A stretch of DNA of 21,320 nt from a virus. The translations under genes and the position numbers were made by a program. This document shows, piece by piece, positions 1 to 8,170 of this stretch (the stretch's first letter is position 1; each line of letters opens with the position of its first letter). The stretch spans positions 1 to 21,320 of IMG/VR virus record IMGVR_UViG_3300032291_001980, one strand, 5' to 3'. Below the pieces are notes generated by a model that was given only the letters and a program-made list of their open reading frames with translations, did not search any database and was not told where the DNA came from.

Positions 1-241
1 AGCAGTTATCTCATCTCTCACAATATGCAACCAAGCATCTACTGCTGCAACCTTCCGCGTTGCTGTACGCCCTGGTGGTGCAACTCTGGCTGCTGTTCAC
101 TATGTAGCCTATGACGTTGCTGTGGGTGCTGCAGATACTACTGCTTTGACTCTAGGCATTACACTTGCTACTACAGACGTAGTAACTGTCTATGCTTCAA
201 CTGCAAACATCTCATTCCACGCCTACGGAGACGAGTCCTAA
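1..241 (+). CDS. C-terminal part of a phage structural (tail-fibre-like) protein, 5' truncated
   Basis: The frame starting at base 2 is open from the window edge to a TAA at 239-241 and gives 79 residues with no internal stop. The text is Ala/Thr/Val rich and reads like the small beta-domain found near the end of actinophage tail and baseplate proteins: an ICNQAST..TFRVAVRPGGA stretch, then HYVAYD, then ALTLGITLATTDVVTVYAS. It abuts the TTG start of the next tail gene with no gap, so it belongs to the same structural operon. The start lies outside the window, so length and full domain content cannot be given. The structural role is inferred from family resemblance and neighbours. Confidence 0.7.
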   Translation, partial: AVISSLTICNQASTAATFRVAVRPGGATLAAVHYVAYDVAVGAADTTALTLGITLATTDVVTVYASTANISFHAYGDES

Positions 242-823
242 TTGTCTATAACTAGAGCAAAGACCTCTAGTATCGCACAGGGGCCTTCAACTAATAGAAA
301 CCTTCTCGCTGGCAATCCTGTCATCCTGCCTGGAAGTTATGAGTCTATTCAGACCGTAACTGTAGGTGCTGGTGGTCAATCAACTATTACATTTAGTTCA
401 ATCCCAAGCACCTATAAACATTTACAAATTCGCGGTATAGCAAGAGGAACAGATAGTTCTTTAAGAGCATTGTTTTTATCTATAAACAGCACAGTAAATG
501 TAGTCAGAAGCCACTATCTTTATGGTGATGGTGCGACAGCATCAGCAGGTAGTCAGACAGCAAACCAAGTTGGATGGGGATTAGGGTCGGGTCAATTAGC
601 AAGCGCTTTTTCTGTTGCTGTAATAGATATTTTGGATTATGCCAATACTAATAAAAATAAAGTTACTCGTTCTTTAGCAGCAAATGACCTTAACGGTTCA
701 GGAAATATTGCTTTATTCTCTGAACTGTTTGATACAACAGTAGCAATTAACGCGGTTAACCTTACTTTAGAAGTCGGTAATTTTGCTCAATACTCTTCCT
801 TCGCTCTGTATGGGATACTCTAA
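242..823 (+). CDS. Tail-appendage paralog A (copy 1)
   Basis: A 193-aa protein with a TTG start directly after the upstream TAA; a GGAGACG sequence lies upstream. It is the first of six paralogs that share two hallmarks: a central SIPxxYxxLxL motif (here SIPSTYKHLQIRGIAR, about residues 53-68) and a C-terminal LYGI (here ALYGIL at the end). Between them are a YGDGATAS-type motif and a VIDILDYANTNKNK segment. It pairs specifically with the gene at 2460-2969, which shares YKHLQIR-x-IAR, VIDILDY and NGSG-x-I-x-LFS. It lacks a signal peptide or transmembrane segment. Such single-domain beta-rich proteins occur at the distal end of phage tails; a receptor-binding or decoration role is inferred. 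Confidence 0.75.
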   Translation: MSITRAKTSSIAQGPSTNRNLLAGNPVILPGSYESIQTVTVGAGGQSTITFSSIPSTYKHLQIRGIARGTDSSLRALFLSINSTVNVVRSHYLYGDGATASAGSQTANQVGWGLGSGQLASAFSVAVIDILDYANTNKNKVTRSLAANDLNGSGNIALFSELFDTTVAINAVNLTLEVGNFAQYSSFALYGIL

Positions 824-1315
824 ATGCCAATTACTTACACACCGATAGCGACTACAACACTTGGCAGCAATACTGCCACAGTTACTTTCAGCAGTATCCC
901 TGCGACCTACACAGACTTAGTTTTAGTCGCTAACACTAAGAACACCACAACAGGGGTTAATTCGCTTCAAATGGCTTTCAATTCCGACACCGCATCAAAC
1001 TACAGTTTTACTATCCTTTACGGTGACGGAACTTCCGCTACATCTGCTCGTTATTCATCTCAAACCGTAGGCGTGGCAGGTTGGGATAGCACTACAAACT
1101 TTACTCCAACGATTATTAACATTCAGAATTATGCAAATACTACAACTTTTAAGACAGCAATATCACGCTCATCAGATGCAGGTGGTCGAGTTACTGCGTT
1201 CGTCAATTTATGGCGTAAAACTCCAGAGGCTATAACTACCGTCAGCCTTACTTCACAAAGCAGCCAATTCGTTACAGGCTCAACCTTTACCCTATACGGC
1301 ATACTCAAGGCTTAA
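824..1315 (+). CDS. Tail-appendage paralog B (copy 1)
   Basis: A 163-aa protein whose ATG follows the previous TAA with no gap. It has the family layout: SIPATYTDLVLV near residue 25, YGDGTSATSAR in the middle, and a TLYGILKA end. Its closest relative in the window is the gene at 2973-3479 (shared TYTD, NYS, YANT-x-T-x-KT and NLWR). The text matches a domain seen repeatedly in distal tail proteins of environmental phages. No catalytic motif is visible. Likely a virion component, probably part of a fibre tip or baseplate decoration; the fold is unassigned from sequence alone. Confidence 0.75.
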   Translation: MPITYTPIATTTLGSNTATVTFSSIPATYTDLVLVANTKNTTTGVNSLQMAFNSDTASNYSFTILYGDGTSATSARYSSQTVGVAGWDSTTNFTPTIINIQNYANTTTFKTAISRSSDAGGRVTAFVNLWRKTPEAITTVSLTSQSSQFVTGSTFTLYGILKA

Positions 1316-1325
1316 GGAGACTACA

Positions 1326-1835
1326 TTGGCATTTACATATAGCAAACTAGCCGAGACAACCGTTGGTGCTGGTGGTGCATCAGCCATCACCTTCAATAAT
1401 ATTCCGCAGAACTATACCGACCTAGTATTAAAGATTTCAGGCAGAATAAGTATTGCTCAAATCTATGGCGCTTTCTGGTTAAACATTAACGGAACTACAA
1501 CTAACCGTACTTACCGTTATCTAGAAGGCAACGGCGCTAGCGCATCTAGTGGCTCTGGAACTAATACAAATATCTCAACTGGTGAAGGTAATAGCAATAC
1601 TGCTAACACTTTTGCTAATGTTGAACTGTACTTTCCTAACTACACTTCTAGCAACTACAAGTCTTGGAGTACTGACTCGGTAGGCGAGAATAACGCAACT
1701 ACTTCCTATATGGATTTGTATGCAAGTCTTTGGTCTAATGTTGCAGCAATAAATCAATTAAGTATTCTTCCTGAGTCTGGAACAATTCAGCAATACAGCA
1801 CAGCCTATCTCTACGGAATACGGGTAGAAATTTGA
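1326..1835 (+). CDS. Tail-appendage paralog C (copy 1)
   Basis: A 169-aa protein with a TTG start preceded by a strong AAGGAG ribosome-binding site 5-6 nt away. Family motifs: NIPQNYTDLVLKISGR near residue 25, GNGASASSGSG in the middle, a GENNATTS segment and a YSTAYLYGI end. It pairs with the gene at 3479-3982, which shares IPQ-x-YTDL, SGR, NENNATS, LWS and QYSTA-x-LYGI. Its stop overlaps the TTG start of the following HNH endonuclease gene by three bases, so the endonuclease is translationally coupled to it. Probable distal tail protein. Confidence 0.75.
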   Translation: MAFTYSKLAETTVGAGGASAITFNNIPQNYTDLVLKISGRISIAQIYGAFWLNINGTTTNRTYRYLEGNGASASSGSGTNTNISTGEGNSNTANTFANVELYFPNYTSSNYKSWSTDSVGENNATTSYMDLYASLWSNVAAINQLSILPESGTIQQYSTAYLYGIRVEI

Positions 1836-2383
1836 GTGCAGTTTCTTTTGTTACTTGCTCCGTAGATGAGTGTGAGAACAAAGCATTTGCTAGGACTTGG
1901 TGCAATAAACACTACATAAGATGGCGCACTTATGGAAACCCAACAGTACCCCTTAGGGAGAAGAAGCCATTGGAATGTACGGTTGATAAATGTAGTGATA
2001 AATACCTTGCGTCAGGTTATTGTACTAAGCATTATAGTAGAGTTCGTAATCATAATAATGTAGATGCTGACAATAGAAAAACAGGAAGAAAGTGGGTCAA
2101 CTCTTCTAGTGAATATATTTTAGTATCCGCACCAGAACACCCTAATGCAAACCATAGCGGCAGGATTCCTGAACATAGATTAATTATGTCTTTACATCTT
2201 GGTCGCCCTTTGGTTGACAAAGAAAATGTTCATCACATCAATGGTGATAAAAAAGATAATAGAATAGAAAACCTAGAACTATGGACTGTACATCAACCTA
2301 AGGGACAACGGGTTTCCGATAAGGTTGCATATGCAATAGAGATTCTTTCTTTATACGCACCAGAAAGATTGGCAGGTAACTAA
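1832..2383 (+). CDS. HNH endonuclease with two N-terminal zinc fingers (homing type)
   Basis: A 183-aa protein. Residues 9-27 and 49-67 form two fingers with identical spacing, C-x4-C-x9-C-x2-H. The C-terminal half carries an HNH_3-type nuclease core: EHRLIMSLHLGRPL, then VHHINGDKKDNRIENLELW (His134-His135, Asn143). Free-standing HNH genes of this type usually cleave an allele that lacks them and spread by repair. The TTG start overlaps the stop of the upstream tail gene. The gene lies exactly between two copies of a three-gene tail cassette and appears to have displaced the start of the downstream tail gene. That it acts as a homing endonuclease is inferred from family and position; the cut site is unknown. 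Confidence 0.88.
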   Translation: MSAVSFVTCSVDECENKAFARTWCNKHYIRWRTYGNPTVPLREKKPLECTVDKCSDKYLASGYCTKHYSRVRNHNNVDADNRKTGRKWVNSSSEYILVSAPEHPNANHSGRIPEHRLIMSLHLGRPLVDKENVHHINGDKKDNRIENLELWTVHQPKGQRVSDKVAYAIEILSLYAPERLAGN

Positions 2384-2459
2384 AATTTCCATAACTAAAC
2401 TAACCACCAACGGTATAGCAGGGGCTAAGTACGATACCGTATCTGCAGACAACTACTAT

Positions 2460-2969
2460 ATGGAGCCGATTGCTACTAACTTGCTTAGTAGTGGTGTTGC
2501 AGACTTTACCTTTACTAATATCCCGCAGGGATATAAGCACCTACAAATTAGATTTATTGCTAGAACTGCTAGAGCAAGTTTTCAAGATGACAATATGGCT
2601 ATGCAATTAAATGGTGATACTGGTACTAACTATGCCTATCATCAGTTAAGCGGAGAGGGTTCAGCCGCGTCTGCGTCTGCAGTAACAACAAATGCGGATA
2701 TGCGTGTTGGCAGACTAACTGCTGCAACTGCTAATGCTGCAAATTTTGGTGTTGGAGTTATAGATATTCTTGATTACTCTAATGTAAATAAGTTTAAGAC
2801 ACTACGAACTCTAAGTGGAAATGAATTTAACGGTTCAGGAACTATTACTTTGTTTTCTGGCTTGTGGCAAAATACTGCTGGAATAACTTCTATAAGATTA
2901 TTTTCACAAACTGGGTCAAATAATTTACAGGCAAATTCCCGCTTCTCACTTTACGGAATCCGAGGATAA
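2460..2969 (+). CDS. Tail-appendage paralog A' (copy 2), 5' end altered by the HNH insertion
   Basis: From the first ATG (2460) the protein has 169 aa, with NIPQGYKHLQIRFIAR near residues 24-39, VIDILDYSNVNKFK, NGSGTITLFS and a SLYGIRG end. It is the closest relative of the gene at 242-823. No ribosome-binding site precedes the ATG. The frame is open for another 25 codons upstream to 2385, and this extension (SITKLTTNGIA) aligns with the N-terminus of the 242 gene (SITRAKTSSIA). The position matching that gene's TTG start is now ATT (2385), only two bases after the HNH stop, with AGG about 8 nt before it. The true start may therefore be a rare ATT codon at 2385, or the protein may be N-terminally shortened. 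Confidence 0.7.
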   Translation: MEPIATNLLSSGVADFTFTNIPQGYKHLQIRFIARTARASFQDDNMAMQLNGDTGTNYAYHQLSGEGSAASASAVTTNADMRVGRLTAATANAANFGVGVIDILDYSNVNKFKTLRTLSGNEFNGSGTITLFSGLWQNTAGITSIRLFSQTGSNNLQANSRFSLYGIRG

Positions 2970-2972
2970 CAA

Positions 2973-3479
2973 ATGTCTAAGACTGCTACCTATTCGCTGA
3001 TTGCAAGTTATACAACAACTGGCAGCGTTTCTACCTATACCTTTTCTTCAATCCCAAGCACTTACACAGACATTATTGTGGTTGCAAATTTTCAACTTTC
3101 AACAGAAACAGGGTTTCGTGGCAGAGTTAATGGCGATACTGGCTCTAATTATTCTTTAACAAACCTTGGTGGCAACGGAACTGCTGCTTCAAGTGGGCGA
3201 GAAAGCAATGCTACAAACTGGGTACTTGGCGGTTTTCCTACAAACGCATCAACGGCTTATGATAACAATGCAATTATCCACTATATGGATTATGCAAATA
3301 CCTCAACCTATAAGACAGTAATAAATCGCTTTAATAGTGCAAGTAAAGAAACTATGGCAAATGCTAATTTATGGCGTAACACCGCAGCCATTAACTCAAT
3401 TACTCTTTATGTAGCATCAGGCAATTTTGTTAACGGTTCTATATTCAAACTCTACGGGATACAGGCAGGTAATGCTTAA
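2973..3479 (+). CDS. Tail-appendage paralog B' (copy 2)
   Basis: A 168-aa protein with an ATG start and GAGGATAAC as ribosome-binding site, three bases after the previous stop. Family motifs are SIPSTYTDIIVV (about residues 26-37), GGNGTAASSGR, MDYANTSTYKT, NLWRNTAAIN and a KLYGIQ end. It is most like the B gene at 824-1315. The TAA overlaps the ATG of the next gene by one base. No signal peptide, membrane segment or enzyme motif is visible. Probable distal tail component in the repeated cassette. Confidence 0.75.
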   Translation: MSKTATYSLIASYTTTGSVSTYTFSSIPSTYTDIIVVANFQLSTETGFRGRVNGDTGSNYSLTNLGGNGTAASSGRESNATNWVLGGFPTNASTAYDNNAIIHYMDYANTSTYKTVINRFNSASKETMANANLWRNTAAINSITLYVASGNFVNGSIFKLYGIQAGNA

Positions 3480-3982
3480 TGGCGCTACAATTATATAGGA
3501 TTGCTACCGTAGAAGTTGGCTCTGCTGGTTCAGCAAGTATTGCTTTTAGTTCTATACCACAAGGTTATACTGATTTGAAGTTAGATTTTAGTGGGCGCAC
3601 AAACTACACAGGTGCTGCAAATGATGGCGTAACACTTGCTTTTAATGGTTCAACGGCTAATTTTACTACTCGTTTTCTTTTTGGTGATGGCAGCGCTGCT
3701 GCCTCTAGCACTTCTGGAAGTTATACTGCAGGAATTACGGGAGCAAACGCAACCACTAATGCCTTTGGTAGTGGCAGTATTTATATACCTAATTATGCAG
3801 GTGCTACAAATAAATCAGTATCTTTAGATACAGTAAATGAAAACAATGCAACATCTGCTTTACAATTATTAGGTGCAACTCTTTGGTCGGTAACTTCTGC
3901 AATTAATTCAGTAACGATTACACCTAGTTTTGGCACACTTTGGAATCAATACTCAACAGCAACACTCTACGGAATCCTTTAG
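3479..3982 (+). CDS. Tail-appendage paralog C' (copy 2)
   Basis: A 167-aa protein with its ATG in a TAATG overlap. Motifs: SIPQGYTDLKLDFSGR (about residues 25-40), LFGDGSAAAS, VNENNATSA, LWSVTSAINS and QYSTATLYGIL at the C-terminus. It pairs with the C gene at 1326-1835 and completes the second A-B-C set. It is the last of the paralogs; the next gene starts after a short spacer with its own ribosome-binding site. Probable virion tail protein, function inferred. Confidence 0.75.
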   Translation: MALQLYRIATVEVGSAGSASIAFSSIPQGYTDLKLDFSGRTNYTGAANDGVTLAFNGSTANFTTRFLFGDGSAAASSTSGSYTAGITGANATTNAFGSGSIYIPNYAGATNKSVSLDTVNENNATSALQLLGATLWSVTSAINSVTITPSFGTLWNQYSTATLYGIL

Positions 3983-3994
3983 AAAGGGAGACAA

Positions 3995-4225
3995 ATGACA
4001 ACACCAACAGCGATTGAAGTTGACTGCTCAACAGGAGTAGTTACAGAACGCGAACTAACAGCAGAAGAAATCACTCAGCGTGAAGCAGATGCAGCAGCAT
4101 TTGCAGCAGCAAAAGCAGTAGAAGATGCAGCCAAGGCTGCAGCAGAAGTTGCTAAGGCATCAGCACAGGCTAAGTTAGCAGCACTAGGTTTGACTGCTGA
4201 CGAAATCGCAGCACTATCTAAGTAA
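3995..4225 (+). CDS. Small Ala-rich helical protein, tail-module associated
   Basis: A 76-aa protein with an AAAGGGAG ribosome-binding site 5 nt before the ATG. An N-terminal short beta-like part (EVDCSTGVVTERELTAEE) is followed by a long Ala/Lys/Glu helix (about residues 28-62) and a C-terminal LGLTADEIAALSK. Small proteins with this order are common just after tail-fibre genes in tailed phages and resemble detached fibre C-termini or assembly chaperones. It lies between the paralogous appendages and the large minor tail protein. Exact role is not known. Confidence 0.7.
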   Translation: MTTPTAIEVDCSTGVVTERELTAEEITQREADAAAFAAAKAVEDAAKAAAEVAKASAQAKLAALGLTADEIAALSK

Positions 4226-4309
4226 ATGGATACTCTAGTAACAGACATAGTTCCGTTACTACGGGACATAGATGATGCCATGGATGAATCAGAAGAACAA
4301 ATTTACTAA
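4226..4309 (+). CDS. 27-aa acidic microprotein
   Basis: ATG follows the previous TAA directly; the frame reads MDTLVTDIVPLL then RDIDDAMDESEEQIY and stops at TAA 4307-4309. It fills the gap exactly up to the AAGGAG ribosome-binding site of the next gene, and its acidic text is not random-looking. It could be a translational coupler or a small tail assembly factor. It has no recognisable family, and its expression is unproven. Confidence 0.45.
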   Translation: MDTLVTDIVPLLRDIDDAMDESEEQIY

Positions 4310-4318
4310 GGAGATATA

Positions 4319-6553
4319 GTGGCTACCCCCGATATCACGGAAGATTTACCCTTAAACATTGGTAATCCTGGTGTTGCAGGTTTCTGGACTAATAACGCAG
4401 AGGACTATGACGTAGCCTTTGGCGGCCTACCGTTCTTCTTAGCACCAACAGATGTTAATCCATACCAAAGAGAAACTGCACCTTATCGCAAGGAACAGTT
4501 TGATAACTCACGCGAACCTGGTGAGCAGTCTCTTACTGGTTGGTGGATCCGTTCTCAATCATCATTCCATGGTGGATCTGGCATTAACTTCTATGATCCT
4601 ACTGCTGGTGAGTCTGTTGGATATCGTTTCAAAGACTCTCAAGGCGTGGATGTCTGGACTAAAGGACAGGTATCACTTCTCAAAGAGACTACCAATACTC
4701 ACGTAACAACTGGTGCTGTAGTTGGAACTGACCATCAACATCCTCAACAACACGCACGTTCAATTCAATGGTCTGGCGTAAACGGTGTATTGCTACACGA
4801 TGAGTTTGATGTAGATAAGATTTACCCAGCAATTACTGTATCGATTAGCAATAAGGCTTTAACATCTAACGTAGCAACACTTACTACACCTACAGCCCAC
4901 GGACTTACAGTAGGTATGACTATTACAATTACAGGGGTAGATGCTACATTTAATGGTGATTACCGCATTACAACTGTACCCACAGCAACTACATTTACCT
5001 ATGCTAAGACAGCATCTAACGTAACTTCTACTGCTGTATCTCCAGTTGGTGCTGGTGTAACTAACCCAGTAATTCATTACATTGATTATATCTCTGGAAC
5101 TGACCGCAAAGTATTCGCTATCTGTGATGATGGAGTCAACGCTTATTGGGTAACTAATAAGACAGTTGGCGGTAATCAACGCATTACTATGTTTAAGAAG
5201 CCACTATCAGGTGACTCAATTACTGGTTCATCTAACCCATCTGCAACAGGTGACGTTACCCAGATGTTCCAAGATGCAAATATAGAAATTGTATACGCAG
5301 CCATGGAGTTCGTCAAAGACCGTATTGTACTCTGCGTTAATAACATAGTCTATGAATTATCAACTAACGCAACAAGCCTGCCTAGCGCCATCTATACCAA
5401 TCCCAACACAAATTATCATCACACAAGCGTAGCCGCTTCTGGCCCTGCTATTTATACTGCTGGACATTCTGGAATATATTCTACTATTCACAAGTACACG
5501 CTAGGCACTAACGGCTCCATGCCGGTGCTGACACAGGCTGTTGTTGCTGCTGAATTTCCGCCAGGAGAGATAGTAGAAAAACTATATTACTATCTTGGCT
5601 ACATGATGATTGGTACTAGCAAAGGTGTGCGAGTTGCTGAGATTAACGATCAAGATGGCTCTCTTGCCTATGGCCCACTAATCGTAGAGACAACTCAAGC
5701 AGTGTATGACTTTGTTGCTCGTGATCGTTTCGTATGGGCTACTACTGGAGTAGGAACTAACGCAGGACTTACTCGCATTGATTTAAGCCAACTCATTGAA
5801 GGTGAAGCGCTTCGCTTTGCTTATGCTAATGACATTATTGGAATTCAAAATGGTTCCCACGAAACTACTGCTGTCGCCTTTATCGGAACTACCAACCGTC
5901 TAGCCTTTGCTACCGCATATGACAGTACTGACGGAGCAATTTATTTAGAGTCTGCAAGCACTCTTGTTTCTACAGGATATGTAACTACTGGTGCTATCCG
6001 TTACGGAACTTTAGAACCTAAGAACTATAAGTTTATCCGCGCGCGTGGAGACTATTCGTACGGCGCTATGGATATTCAATCCATTGATAGTACTTCTAAC
6101 ACTTATAATATTATTACTTACAACGCTAGCATTGGAACGCCAGAGGCTGCTACAACTAACCCAGAAGGCCCACAAGAGTTCCTATCGTACAAGTTTACGC
6201 TCTCACGCAGCGCAAGCGATACCAGTAGAGGCCCTATATTTAAGGGATACCAAGCAAAAGCACTACCTGCCACTAAGCGCCAGAGACTGATTCAGTTTCC
6301 AGTCTGGTGTTACGATATCGAAAAAGACAGATACAACGTGCAAACTGGATATGAAGGCCGTGCGTGGGAGCGTATTCAAACTCTCGAAGAAGTAGAAGCG
6401 CAGGGAGACATTGTAAACGTACAGGACTTCACCACTGGTGAGCGTATCCAAGCAATCATTGAGCGCATTGACTTCTCACGCAAGACTCCACCTAGCGGTC
6501 AGTTTGATGGATTCGGTGGTCTACTTCTAGTAACAGTGCGGAGCGTCTTATAG
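4319..6553 (+). CDS. Large minor tail protein (propeller-like, with inserted beta domain)
   Basis: A 744-aa protein with a GTG start and an AAGGAG ribosome-binding site 6 nt upstream. Residues about 1-130 (WTNNAEDYDVAFGGLPFFLA, GWWIRSQSSFHGG-x-GINFYDP, GVDVWTKGQV) are typical of an actinophage minor tail protein. Residues about 171-245 form an inserted beta domain (ALTSNVATLTT..HGLTVGMTITITGVDATFNG) that recurs in many phage structural proteins. From about 250 to 520, strands ending in YWVTN-, TAGH- and WATT-like turns suggest repeated blades. The C-terminal part ends in FDGFGGLLLVTVRSV. It is the last large structural gene before the lysis cassette and overlaps the next start by one base (TAGTG). 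Function as tail protein is confident; receptor role is inferred. Confidence 0.82.
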   Translation: MATPDITEDLPLNIGNPGVAGFWTNNAEDYDVAFGGLPFFLAPTDVNPYQRETAPYRKEQFDNSREPGEQSLTGWWIRSQSSFHGGSGINFYDPTAGESVGYRFKDSQGVDVWTKGQVSLLKETTNTHVTTGAVVGTDHQHPQQHARSIQWSGVNGVLLHDEFDVDKIYPAITVSISNKALTSNVATLTTPTAHGLTVGMTITITGVDATFNGDYRITTVPTATTFTYAKTASNVTSTAVSPVGAGVTNPVIHYIDYISGTDRKVFAICDDGVNAYWVTNKTVGGNQRITMFKKPLSGDSITGSSNPSATGDVTQMFQDANIEIVYAAMEFVKDRIVLCVNNIVYELSTNATSLPSAIYTNPNTNYHHTSVAASGPAIYTAGHSGIYSTIHKYTLGTNGSMPVLTQAVVAAEFPPGEIVEKLYYYLGYMMIGTSKGVRVAEINDQDGSLAYGPLIVETTQAVYDFVARDRFVWATTGVGTNAGLTRIDLSQLIEGEALRFAYANDIIGIQNGSHETTAVAFIGTTNRLAFATAYDSTDGAIYLESASTLVSTGYVTTGAIRYGTLEPKNYKFIRARGDYSYGAMDIQSIDSTSNTYNIITYNASIGTPEAATTNPEGPQEFLSYKFTLSRSASDTSRGPIFKGYQAKALPATKRQRLIQFPVWCYDIEKDRYNVQTGYEGRAWERIQTLEEVEAQGDIVNVQDFTTGERIQAIIERIDFSRKTPPSGQFDGFGGLLLVTVRSVL

Positions 6554-6753
6554 TGACAGCAACAGATTGGGCAGCGTTAGCAGTTGCCGTAACCACAATA
6601 GTAGGAAGTTTTATTGGATCAGTGCGCTGGCTTGTTAAGCACTATCTGAGCGAACTTAAAAATAACGGGGGATCATCAGTCAAAGACCAAGTTGAAAGGC
6701 TGGAAGCCCGCGTTGACCAAATTTACATCCTTCTTTGCGAGAAAGACAAGTAG
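6553..6753 (+). CDS. Small membrane protein with C-terminal coiled coil (holin-associated type)
   Basis: A 66-aa protein with a GTG start overlapping the previous TAG. The N-terminus has one transmembrane segment (about residues 6-26, [19 protein letters not shown]), then a basic WLVKHYL, a NNGGSS linker and a short amphipathic helix with heptad-like spacing ([15 protein letters not shown]). Proteins of this shape lie next to lysis genes in many actinophages and are often annotated as membrane or holin-like proteins. The 3' end overlaps the start of the next gene in another frame. Confidence 0.72.
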   Translation: MTATDWAALAVAVTTIVGSFIGSVRWLVKHYLSELKNNGGSSVKDQVERLEARVDQIYILLCEKDK

Positions 6754-8170
6754 AAAATTAAGCGTTTTACTTCTTGTATTTGGCACATCATTCTTTTATT
6801 TATCGACAGCAAACGCAGTAAATACTGGTCAGGTAACGATCACTTGCGCTGATCCTGCTGGAGTTGGAAAAGATTTTATTGTTGGCTGGAATAACGAAGA
6901 ACAGTTCTTTCAAGGTAAGGGTGATATTGCTAGATTATTCTGCGAAGGTGGTTTTGCTGGAGCGTTTAGAACTTTCGTAAGCACATCAGTTACCGATATG
7001 TCTTTGCGTTTCTATGCTGGTGCAGTGCCAGTTGAAAGCCCTACTGTTGTAGTAGAGCCAACTCCTAGTCCTTCTCCGTCTCCTTCTGAGACTTCCACTG
7101 TTGTGAATACTCCATCGGAAACTGAGACCGCACCCGTCGCTGAGACAACAACCGTTGTATCGCCGACGCCGCCTGCAGTCGATACTTCAACTCCCGTATC
7201 TGAAAATACTGACTCAGTGACAGTAACCCAAGATACAACGACAGTAGTAGTAGAAACCCCGACAGTAGTTGATACTTCGACAGCGACATTACAACCCCCA
7301 ATTATTCCAGAACCTACACCTATTGTAGTACCTGAGCCACCTGTTGTTAGACCTGAGCCTGTGGTAACTCCTGATCCACCAGCGCCTGCTCCGCAACCTG
7401 AGCCTCAACCAGAACCTCAGCCAGTTCCTGCTCCAGAACCAGATCCTGTACCAGAACCTGCCCCTGAACCCGTTCCTGTTGAAGATCCCAGCCCAGAACC
7501 TGCGCCCGAGCCTGATCCCATTCCTGAACCTGAGCCACTGCCAGACCCAATACCTGAACCTGCTCCTGAGCCAGAACCCGAAGTCGCTCCTGAGCCTGCT
7601 CCAGAGCCTGAATTAATTCCTGAGCCAGCACCTGAACCTCCTATTGAAGAAGAACCTGCGCCAGAATTAGCGCCAGAGCCTCCTATGGTAGCAGATGAAA
7701 ACGCTACAGAGGAAGAGAAGGCTGCAGTTGCAGAAGCAATTATTGAAGCAGCAGGTGATGCACCAGTAACAGCAGCAGCAATCGCAGATGCTGGACTCAC
7801 ATACTCAGACCTACCTCCAGAGACTCCTGTTGAGGTGCGTCAAGATGAAAACGGTAACGAAGTAGTTATCACAGCAGAGGTAGCAGCAGCACTCTTAGTG
7901 CTCGAAAGCCCTGCAGAACTTATTAATGCGATCTTCACAGATCCTGCTCAAGCCTTGCTTGCCATTGGCAGCATTGGTGCAGATATGTCTGATGAAGAAC
8001 GAACAGAATCAGAACAGACAATCGTTGCAGCAGTTATCGCTGGACAGGCTGCCATTGGTGCAGCAGGTATGGCAGCAGGAGCCGCATCATCAGGTAGTAC
8101 TGGTGGAGGCGGTTCGTCAGGCGGAGGCGGGGGATCATCAGACTCTAAAGGCGTTAGGAGACGCAAGTAA
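6713..8170 (+). CDS. Secreted protein with long Pro-Glu repeat rod and Gly-rich basic tail
   Basis: No ATG is available. TTG at 6713 (GGAAG upstream) and TTG at 6692 are the candidate starts; with 6713 the product is 485 aa. A signal peptide is clear: basic ARKTSRK, hydrophobic [15 protein letters not shown], then STANA as a cleavage site. The mature N-terminus (about 70 aa) has two Cys (TITCADPAG and RLFCEGG) that could form a disulfide. A Ser/Thr/Pro/Val linker leads to about 130 residues of PEP/PAPEPDP-type repeats, an Ala/Glu helical part, an Ala/Gly hydrophobic stretch, a Gly/Ser run and a final RRRK. The rod resembles the Pro-rich spacer of TonB-like proteins in composition only. Its site between tail and holin genes suggests a surface or cell-wall-spanning part in lysis or virion attachment; the function is unknown. 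Confidence 0.75.
   Translation: MTKFTSFFARKTSRKLSVLLLVFGTSFFYLSTANAVNTGQVTITCADPAGVGKDFIVGWNNEEQFFQGKGDIARLFCEGGFAGAFRTFVSTSVTDMSLRFYAGAVPVESPTVVVEPTPSPSPSPSETSTVVNTPSETETAPVAETTTVVSPTPPAVDTSTPVSENTDSVTVTQDTTTVVVETPTVVDTSTATLQPPIIPEPTPIVVPEPPVVRPEPVVTPDPPAPAPQPEPQPEPQPVPAPEPDPVPEPAPEPVPVEDPSPEPAPEPDPIPEPEPLPDPIPEPAPEPEPEVAPEPAPEPELIPEPAPEPPIEEEPAPELAPEPPMVADENATEEEKAAVAEAIIEAAGDAPVTAAAIADAGLTYSDLPPETPVEVRQDENGNEVVITAEVAAALLVLESPAELINAIFTDPAQALLAIGSIGADMSDEERTESEQTIVAAVIAGQAAIGAAGMAAGAASSGSTGGGGSSGGGGGSSDSKGVRRRK

Noticed and set aside
2429-2446. Partial match to the palindrome (GTACGATACCGTATC)
   Set aside because: Only one half-site matches, and it lies in the coding extension of tail paralog A'; no RBS context like the real copies.
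4859-5179. 106-aa Cys/Ser-rich minus-strand frame
   Set aside because: It lies wholly inside the large minor tail gene, which has clear protein-family text; the Cys come from antisense of Thr/Ala codons.
7417-7800. 127-aa Gly/Ser/Ala-rich open frame on the minus strand
   Set aside because: It is the antisense shadow of the Pro-Glu repeat gene; low-complexity repeats keep several frames open, and it has no ribosome-binding site or coupling.
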